This document shows, one piece after another, positions 21,930 through 25,193 of a stretch of 25,193 nt of DNA. The stretch comes from a virus: the IMG/VR virus record IMGVR_UViG_3300025120_000499, positions 1 to 25,193 of that record; one strand, 5' to 3'. Position numbers and translations under genes: made by a program. The notes below the pieces were generated by a model. It was not told where the DNA came from. It made no database searches and saw nothing but the letters and a program-made list of their open reading frames with translations. The first letter of the stretch is position 1. Each line of letters begins with the position of its first letter.

Positions 21930-22222
21930 TGTCCCGTCTCCTCTTTGAGTCCTTTAGCCCATTCGTCAACATCAGTAGGCGGTCGCGCTGTCTCCTCATA
22001 ATGCAAAGCAATCTCATGGTAATCAATCTTACCCAACGCACAGTTCAATAAATCCAAAGCAAAATCATTAACATCTGGCGCACTATCCTCAATACAAAGA
22101 TCAACATGCCGCTCTATATAGTCAGCAGTGATCTCAGCACCCGCCTCTCGGTCCTCGGTTAATGTGTCGCCTAACCACAGGCCCACGAGCCACGTTTCTT
22201 TGTTCTTCCATCCGTTATACAT
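21926..22222 (-). CDS. First gene of early operon, YNGW-type phage protein (98 aa)
   Basis: Begins MYNGWKNKETWLVGLWLGDT, a pattern shared by a common small phage family (DUF7249-like, from memory), then acidic helices (ITADYIERHVDLCIEDSAPD) and LDLLNCALGKIDYHEIALHY. GGAGGAG precedes the ATG at six bases. The promoter at 22251-22279 would give a leader of only about 20 nt. As the first gene it is likely among the earliest made; function unknown. Confidence 0.75.
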   Translation of the reverse strand: MYNGWKNKETWLVGLWLGDTLTEDREAGAEITADYIERHVDLCIEDSAPDVNDFALDLLNCALGKIDYHEIALHYEETARPPTDVDEWAKGLKEETGQ

Positions 22223-22250
22223 CTCAAGCTCCTCCTATTGTGTATTCCTT

Positions 22251-22268
22251 ACTATAACGTCTTATAGT
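22251..22268. promoter_or_regulatory. Palindrome over the -10 of the early promoter (candidate operator)
   Basis: ACTATAA (22251-22257), CGTC, TTATAGT (22262-22268) is a perfect 7-bp inverted repeat. It covers the -10 element, so a protein bound here would block the promoter. The XRE-like or winged-helix proteins of the same operon are candidates (inference). Confidence 0.45.
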
Positions 22269-22279
22269 GTCTTATGCAA
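22251..22279 (-). promoter_or_regulatory. Sigma70-like promoter of the leftward early operon
   Basis: Read on the minus strand: -35 TTGCAT (22274-22279), a 17-bp spacer and -10 TATAGT (22251-22256), which predicts a start near 22244 and a leader of about 20 nt before ATG 22222. It is the best bacterial-type promoter seen in the window and lies before a run of 14 genes in the same direction. Confidence 0.7.
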
Positions 22280-22313
22280 GAGGAAAATGCAAAAGTTATT
22301 TATTTTTCCTTAA

Positions 22314-22351
22314 AGGGGGATTTGCCCCCTCGTTAGTTTTTTTTTTTTTTT
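22314..22351. other. G5/C5 hairpin followed by a 15-T run
   Basis: AGGGGG (22314-22319) pairs with CCCCCT (22325-22330) around a 5-nt loop, and an unbroken run of 15 Ts follows at 22337-22351 after a 6-nt gap. The gap makes it a poor standard terminator on the + strand, and no + gene lies before it. It may insulate the early promoter or serve as an AT-rich melting region of the control region. Confidence 0.5.
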
Positions 22352-22366
22352 CTAAGTGAAAATCTT

Positions 22367-22482
22367 GTCCTCACCGTCCTCACCGTCCTCAACTCTCTTA
22401 CTTATTGTTTGTATACAAGGGTTTATACGGTGTTGGATTTGAGGACACGTTTTTATTTGAGGACAAGGTAGTGTCCTCAAAT
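22367..22482. repeat. Array of six GTCCTCA/TGAGGAC sites with 11-bp hairpin
   Basis: Three direct copies at 22367, 22376 and 22385 lie exactly 9 bp apart (GTCCTCACC, GTCCTCACC, GTCCTCAAC). Two inverted copies are at 22440-22446 and 22458-22464, 18 bp apart and both within ATTTGAGGACA. A sixth is at 22473-22479 in forward sense. The last two form a perfect 11-bp hairpin (22455-22465 / 22472-22482, loop AGGTAG). A central palindrome TTGTATACAA lies at 22409-22418. The layout resembles iterons of an origin, a pac/cos recognition region beside terS, or a multi-site operator. Confidence 0.8.
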
Positions 22483-22614
22483 GGTAAAATTACTGGTTCC
22501 AAGGCATCAACAAAAATAAAAAAGTTCTCTTTTGAGGCACGAGGGGGTGTTTTCCCTTTATAGACAAACTGGTTTTGTTTGTTGTATTGTGGGGCAAACA
22601 TTGAGAAAGAACCA

Positions 22615-23166
22615 ATGCCAATTATCAAAGCTGAGATTGAAGATAAGCACGACCGCATCCTAACCACTCGTCAAATGACTTTTGCTAAACATGTCGTCGA
22701 AGGCATATACAGCAATGCGGAGAGTGCCCGTAAAGCGGGATACAAAGCGGATCTTGCAGCGGAACACGCTTCCCGTTTGTTGAACGGGAAAAATTATCCA
22801 CATGTTGTGGAATATATTGAAGAACTCAGGGACGAACGAGAGCGCCGATACGGTGTAACCACAATCGGACAGCTTGAACGCTTGTTTCAACTATCCCGTG
22901 GGGCAGAGGAAGCGGGGATGTTTTCTGCGGCAATCAACGCAGAGAAAATACGGTCAGCACTGGGGGGTCTGACTATCGACAGGCGTGAAACCATCAACAC
23001 AATCGATCAATTATCTAGGGATGAAATCACATCTCGACTTGCGGCTTTGCAGAAACAGTATCCACAAGCGTTCCAAATAGAGACAAGTTATAAGGATATA
23101 ACACCAAATGAGCACGGGACCGGAGGCGAACTTCTGGAAGTCGATAAGGCGAAATCTGCCGAGTAA
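22615..23166 (+). CDS. terS: Terminase small subunit
   Basis: DNA-packaging recognition protein of 183 residues. Residues 16-60 are the N-terminal HTH typical of phage small terminases (LTTRQMTFAKHVVEGIYSNA, ESARKAGY, then HASRLLNG). A central helical oligomerisation region with RRYGVTTIGQLERLFQLSRG and AAINAEKIRSALGGL follows, then an acidic/variable tail. It binds viral DNA at pac/cos and works with the large subunit (family knowledge); the large subunit is not in the window. Start set at ATG 22615 with a weak GAGAAAG site; a TTG 12 codons earlier is unlikely. The GTCCTCA array lies 130 bp upstream. The C-terminal 59 nt overlap the nuclease gene. Confidence 0.9.
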   Translation: MPIIKAEIEDKHDRILTTRQMTFAKHVVEGIYSNAESARKAGYKADLAAEHASRLLNGKNYPHVVEYIEELRDERERRYGVTTIGQLERLFQLSRGAEEAGMFSAAINAEKIRSALGGLTIDRRETINTIDQLSRDEITSRLAALQKQYPQAFQIETSYKDITPNEHGTGGELLEVDKAKSAE

Positions 23167-23518
23167 GTGGTTTGCAACACGGATTGAAAACAAGCATGGC
23201 GGGGGAATACCTGACGTTCACATTGTTGCCAATGGTGTGCCTCTTTGGGTAGAACTCAAAACAATCAAAAGCAACGCAATAAATTTATCTGCGCATCAAG
23301 TTGCGTGGAATATGGCATATTGGGCGCGAGGCGGAGCAAATTTCTTCTTAGTAAAGGATCTTTCCTCCAAGAAGCTATATTTGTTTAAGGGAAATCAAGG
23401 ACCTAGCTTAACGAGGGATGGTTTGAATGGAACGGAGGGCCATGAGTACGGGACCGTGAAGGACGCGGTTGAGGCCCTGCGGCCCCACGCGGCGAGTGTT
23501 TTGGGCCTTGATTTGTAA
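23108..23518 (+). CDS. VRR-NUC domain nuclease
   Basis: Small PD-(D/E)xK nuclease of 136 residues. The catalytic set is visible: E27/N28 region (RIENKHGGGIPD), D36, E49-x-K51 (WVELKTIKS) and Q64 (LSAHQ). VRR-NUC enzymes act on branched DNA, and phage members are proposed Holliday-junction or replication-fork nucleases (family knowledge). The start at 23108 keeps the usual N-terminus PEANFWKSIRRNLP; it lies 59 nt inside terS, with AAGGA eleven bases upstream. Together with terS it could clear branched DNA before packaging (inference). The C-terminus ends in an 18-nt sequence that is repeated just after the stop. Confidence 0.9.
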   Translation: MSTGPEANFWKSIRRNLPSKWFATRIENKHGGGIPDVHIVANGVPLWVELKTIKSNAINLSAHQVAWNMAYWARGGANFFLVKDLSSKKLYLFKGNQGPSLTRDGLNGTEGHEYGTVKDAVEALRPHAASVLGLDL

Positions 23519-23536
23519 GCCCTGCGGCCCCACGCG
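23474..23536 (+). repeat. 18-nt perfect direct repeat across the nuclease stop codon
   Basis: GCCCTGCGGCCCCACGCG occurs at 23474-23491 inside the nuclease gene (A-L-R-P-H-A) and again at 23519-23536 directly after its stop, 45 nt apart and in the same frame. It is much more GC-rich than its surroundings. It may be a partial duplication of the gene end or an imported repeat. Confidence 0.85.
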
Positions 23537-23666
23537 CGCATTTTCTTCCGCGAGGCGACCGAGGAACGAGGGAGCCGAGCACACTAACCTGTGCCGACGT
23601 AAGGAGGCTCAATTTAAACAATCATGTGTCACGCGACTAGCGTGACTCTATTTATGATAGTAGTTG
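23537..23666 (+). other. Non-coding, structured stretch after the nuclease gene
   Basis: No convincing gene. On the + strand GAGCC/GGCTC (23572-23576 / 23606-23610) encloses GCACA/TGTGC (23579-23583 / 23590-23594). A second perfect hairpin GTCACGC/GCGTGAC (23628-23634 / 23640-23646, 5-nt loop) follows. AAGGAGG at 23601-23607 is 16 nt from the next ATG, too far to be used. It may be a structured 3' end, a small RNA or a packaging-related site. Confidence 0.45.
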
Positions 23667-23691
23667 AAAGGGAGCCGAGGCCCCCTTTTTA
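23667..23691. terminator. Hairpin terminator 1, after the 65-residue gene
   Basis: AAAGGGAGC (23667-23675) and GCCCCCTTT (23680-23688) form a 9-bp stem. On the minus strand all pairs form (one G-U) with loop CTCG; on the + strand there is one A-C mismatch but a better T tract (TTTTTATTTT). It touches the stop codon of the minus-strand gene at 23689 and is about 150 nt after the + strand nuclease, so it probably serves both directions. Confidence 0.7.
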
Positions 23692-23886
23692 TTTTCGCCA
23701 AATTCCTTTGTCTGGGTAGTGGTCACAATCAGCGACTCGATACTCTCCGGAATACCAATTCCAGAATCCGAAATCTGAGATGATTGCGTTTCTTGCTTCC
23801 GGATATGTTGGATATTCTACATTTCTTGCAACTGCCCAATCATTCCGATCAGAAATGCTGGCTTCTCTCGCAATAAAAAAACCCAT
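23689..23886 (-). CDS. Small unknown protein flanked by twin hairpins (65 aa)
   Basis: AAAGGA lies seven bases before ATG. The product starts MGFFIAREASISDRNDWAVA and contains EARNAIISDFGFWNWYSGEY; it is aromatic-rich and looks like a small alpha/beta protein. The hairpins before it (23910-23929) and after it (23667-23688) are nearly identical. No family is recognised. Confidence 0.6.
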   Translation of the reverse strand: MGFFIAREASISDRNDWAVARNVEYPTYPEARNAIISDFGFWNWYSGEYRVADCDHYPDKGIWRK

Positions 23887-23909
23887 TTTGTTTTCCTTTC
23901 ATGTTGAGG

Positions 23910-23933
23910 AAGGGAGCCGAAGCCCCCTTTTTT
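23910..23933. terminator. Hairpin terminator 2, after the 81-residue gene
   Basis: AAGGGAGC (23910-23917) and GCCCCCTT (23922-23929) form an 8-bp stem. On the minus strand the loop is TTCG closed by C-G, a very stable tetraloop, and all stem pairs form with one G-U. The + strand has a T6 tract but one A-C mismatch. It lies a few bases after the minus-strand gene stop at 23936. Confidence 0.7.
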
Positions 23934-23935
23934 GT

Positions 23936-24181
23936 TTACATGTCGAAGCCCATTCGATAGCAGTATTCGGTTCGGGATTCGGTTGGTTCGGGACCGCTGA
24001 ACATCTCCTCTGCCATGGCTTCCTCTTCCTTATCGACGGCGCTACCGTCTGTCATGAGGATGTTTTTAAGTTCGCCTCCTGTTAGTCCCAACATACCTGC
24101 ATATGTTAGGATGGTCAGGTTAGGGTTTTGGTCGTAGTAATCGCGGATTTCGTCGTTGTTCCATTCGAACATTGGTTTCAT
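23936..24181 (-). CDS. Acidic phage protein (81 aa)
   Basis: ATG at 24181 has GGAGG eight bases upstream and overlaps the previous stop as ATGA; the longer upstream frame has no ribosome site. The middle (NPNLTILTYAGMLGLTGGEL) has an HTH-like rhythm (helix, turn at GLTGGEL, helix KNILM), followed by an acidic helix (DKEEEAMAEEMFSG) and a Tyr/Met-rich end. A DNA-binding role is possible but weakly supported. Confidence 0.65.
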   Translation of the reverse strand: MKPMFEWNNDEIRDYYDQNPNLTILTYAGMLGLTGGELKNILMTDGSAVDKEEEAMAEEMFSGPEPTESRTEYCYRMGFDM

Positions 24182-24330
24182 TGTGCTTCCTCCGTGTGTA
24201 GGTATGCGTCGATACCTGATGTTGATTTTAGTTTCCATTGTTTTGCTGCTTCTTGGGCGGCACCGTATGATGACGATGCCTCCACTTCGATTGTTCCTTT
24301 CTTAACGTGTACGCATGTGTATTGTCTCAT
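24178..24330 (-). CDS. Small phage protein, MRQYTCVHVKKG type (50 aa)
   Basis: A 51-codon frame with GGAGG six bases before ATG 24330, ending in an ATGA overlap with the next gene. The sequence starts MRQYTCVHVKKGTIEVEASS, continues SYGAAQEAAKQWKLKST and ends GIDAYLHTEEAQ. I recall very similar tiny proteins in marine phages, which supports it as a gene; the role is unknown. The layout is one beta hairpin plus a helix. Confidence 0.75.
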   Translation of the reverse strand: MRQYTCVHVKKGTIEVEASSSYGAAQEAAKQWKLKSTSGIDAYLHTEEAQ

Positions 24331-24339
24331 GTTCGCCTC

Positions 24340-24537
24340 CTATTGAAATAATGTGTTGTATTCGTGAGCACTTAGGAACTCAGCAAAGTTATTACTGCAC
24401 TTGAGTTGCCATACTTTCCACTCACAACGAAATACTTCAGCGTCGTCGCCCTGTAACCAGAACGACCAGCCTGCTTTGTATTCGCGGACCTCGACACCAT
24501 AGCCGAGGTCCTCCATTTGATATCCACCTATGCGCAT
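24340..24537 (-). CDS. Small phage protein (65 aa)
   Basis: GGAG lies eight bases before ATG 24537, inside the last codons of the preceding gene. A beta-rich protein (GYGVEVREYKAGWSFWLQGD) with a helical end (NNFAEFLSAHEYNTLFQ). There is a 9-nt gap to the next gene, which holds its own ribosome site. Function unknown. Confidence 0.65.
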   Translation of the reverse strand: MRIGGYQMEDLGYGVEVREYKAGWSFWLQGDDAEVFRCEWKVWQLKCSNNFAEFLSAHEYNTLFQ

Positions 24538-24875
24538 GGTAGCGGCTCCATGGCCCGTAGCTCACTGATGTAGAAGTGATCGTGATCTCCGAGCGGCATC
24601 ATTTTGTCGGCACCGAGGACTAGATACTGTTCGCCATTCCGTTGTGCTACTCCCCATTGTCCGTACCCAAATACTGATAGGATACCGTTGACACGATCCC
24701 GTGTCGTGACGGTCGGCCACCCTGCGAGGGTAAAGCCGATGTCGCCGTCGAGTGTACGCCATGCGATGCGGTTGCCGTGTAGCCAGACGATCTCACCGTT
24801 GGTGCTTGTCCGTGCTGCGTTGGCTGCTCTGCGACGGAAGAAAGCCCGTGCGATCTTGTCAGTTTCCTGTCTCAT
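24528..24875 (-). CDS. Phage protein of unknown function (115 aa)
   Basis: AAGGAGG lies six bases before ATG 24875, which is within the end of the preceding small gene. The first 25 residues are basic and helical (TDKIARAFFRRRAANAARTS); the rest is beta-rich with Gly turns (IVWLHGNRIAWRTLDGDIGF; INGILSVFGYGQWGVAQRNG is close to the actual middle segment at 62-82). It resembles small proteins of early regions in other marine phages as I recall them. No catalytic motif. Confidence 0.7.
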   Translation of the reverse strand: MRQETDKIARAFFRRRAANAARTSTNGEIVWLHGNRIAWRTLDGDIGFTLAGWPTVTTRDRVNGILSVFGYGQWGVAQRNGEQYLVLGADKMMPLGDHDHFYISELRAMEPLPCA

Positions 24876-25005
24876 CTAGTTCCTCCTTGAACGATTGGAT
24901 GGCTTCTTTTGTCGTGTATCCGATGTATCGACGGGTAACTAAATACCCGCCGACGATGTCTGATATCACGATCATTCCACTGTGCGGTATGACCTCAACA
25001 CTCAT
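24859..25005 (-). CDS. Small phage protein (48 aa)
   Basis: A 49-codon frame. Its ATG overlaps the preceding stop by one base (TAATG) and it ends 17 nt inside the next gene, whose ribosome site it contains. The protein starts MSVEVIPHSGMIVISDIVGG and has YLVTRRYIGYTTKEAIQSFK, like a tiny beta-beta-alpha domain. It is kept because of the coupling on both sides; function unknown. Confidence 0.65.
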   Translation of the reverse strand: MSVEVIPHSGMIVISDIVGGYLVTRRYIGYTTKEAIQSFKEELDETGN

Positions 25006-25193
25006 TAGTCGACCGTGACTGAGAAGGTGTTGTTACTGAACCACTGCTCGATCTTGTGGTCGATGTCGAACTCGTCGATCATGTCTACGATCTCTGACGA
25101 GTGATCGTGGATGTCGAAGGATACGTTGTTAATACCGTCCTGAAGATCGTTGACCTTCTGCTCGATACGTTCGTCGACCTTCTCTTGAATGAT
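25005..25193 (-). CDS. C-terminal part of a phage protein, cut by the window edge
   Basis: The frame is open from the right edge to TAA at 25005-25007, giving 62 visible residues. It is charged and helical (EKVDERIEQKVNDLQDGINN), followed by an Asp/Ile-rich stretch (VDMIDEFDIDHKIEQWFSNN). The N-terminus is outside the window. It is coupled by TAATG to the next gene. Such acidic coiled-coil proteins occur in early regions of marine phages; no function is known. Confidence 0.7.
   Translation of the reverse strand: MIQEKVDERIEQKVNDLQDGINNVSFDIHDHSSEIVDMIDEFDIDHKIEQWFSNNTFSVTVD

Noticed and set aside
22398-22667. 89-codon minus strand frame across the GTCCTCA array
   Set aside because: No ribosome site, and it overlaps the start of terS antisense. 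The region is better explained as control DNA.
23403-23621. 72-codon Arg/Pro-rich minus strand frame
   Set aside because: Reverse shadow of the GC-rich repeat and nuclease end; low complexity.
23624-23720. Short + strand frame starting MCHATSV
   Set aside because: The AAGGAGG before it is 16 nt away and the frame crosses terminator 1.
23780-24085. 101-codon + strand frame
   Set aside because: Runs through terminator hairpin 2 and opposite two minus strand genes that have good ribosome sites.
24604-24879. 91-codon + strand frame
   Set aside because: Shadow of the 115-residue minus strand gene, which is coupled on both sides.

Overview
The window is 25 kb of a tailed double-stranded DNA bacteriophage genome, tightly packed, with many 1, 4 or 8 nt gene overlaps (TAATG, ATGA). 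Several proteins look like those of marine alphaproteobacterial and other oceanic podovirus-like phages. Those resemblances (a large internal virion protein, family A polymerase, archaeo-eukaryotic-type primase, VRR-NUC nuclease) are from memory of the families, so host and morphotype are inference. No integrase, tRNA, CRISPR array or insertion sequence was seen.

Layout. (1) Positions 1-8283, + strand: late virion genes, comprising the end of a structural protein, small linking proteins, three mid-sized structural proteins and a 1467-residue protein that is probably ejected or internal. (2) 8258-15373, - strand: replication operon, read leftward as coiled-coil protein, small acidic protein, SSB-like protein, [terminator], AEP primase, AlpA-like HTH, SF1 helicase, small ORF, DNA polymerase A, small ORF. 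(3) 15447-18124, + strand: divergent unit with an SNF2-type helicase, a small protein, a structured leader and two or three small putative regulators. (4) 18135-22222, - strand: early operon of 14 small genes from one good sigma70-like promoter at 22251-22279. It includes a C5-methyltransferase-like protein paired with a SymE-like protein, a YubB/DUF1281-like protein, an XRE repressor-like protein, a winged helix and two Cys-rich proteins. (5) 22223-22614: non-coding control region with six copies of GTCCTCA/TGAGGAC, a perfect 11-bp hairpin and a 15-T run. (6) 22615-23518, + strand: terminase small subunit and VRR-NUC nuclease, followed by a structured, repeat-containing 170-nt tail. (7) 23689-25193, - strand: another run of small phage genes, two of them followed directly by near-identical hairpins.

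How it works together (inference): the early operon and the divergent SNF2 unit take over and regulate. The replication operon supplies primase, helicase, polymerase and SSB, with an internal terminator that could set the SSB:primase ratio. The control region beside terS is a candidate origin, pac site or multi-site operator. The late + strand block builds the particle.

Strongest leads: the GTCCTCA array and hairpin next to terS; an SSB-type DIPF tail shared by the SSB-like protein and the primase; a short FDPxxPF peptide at both ends of the 1467-residue virion protein; and Leu at the position equivalent to E. coli Phe762 in the polymerase.
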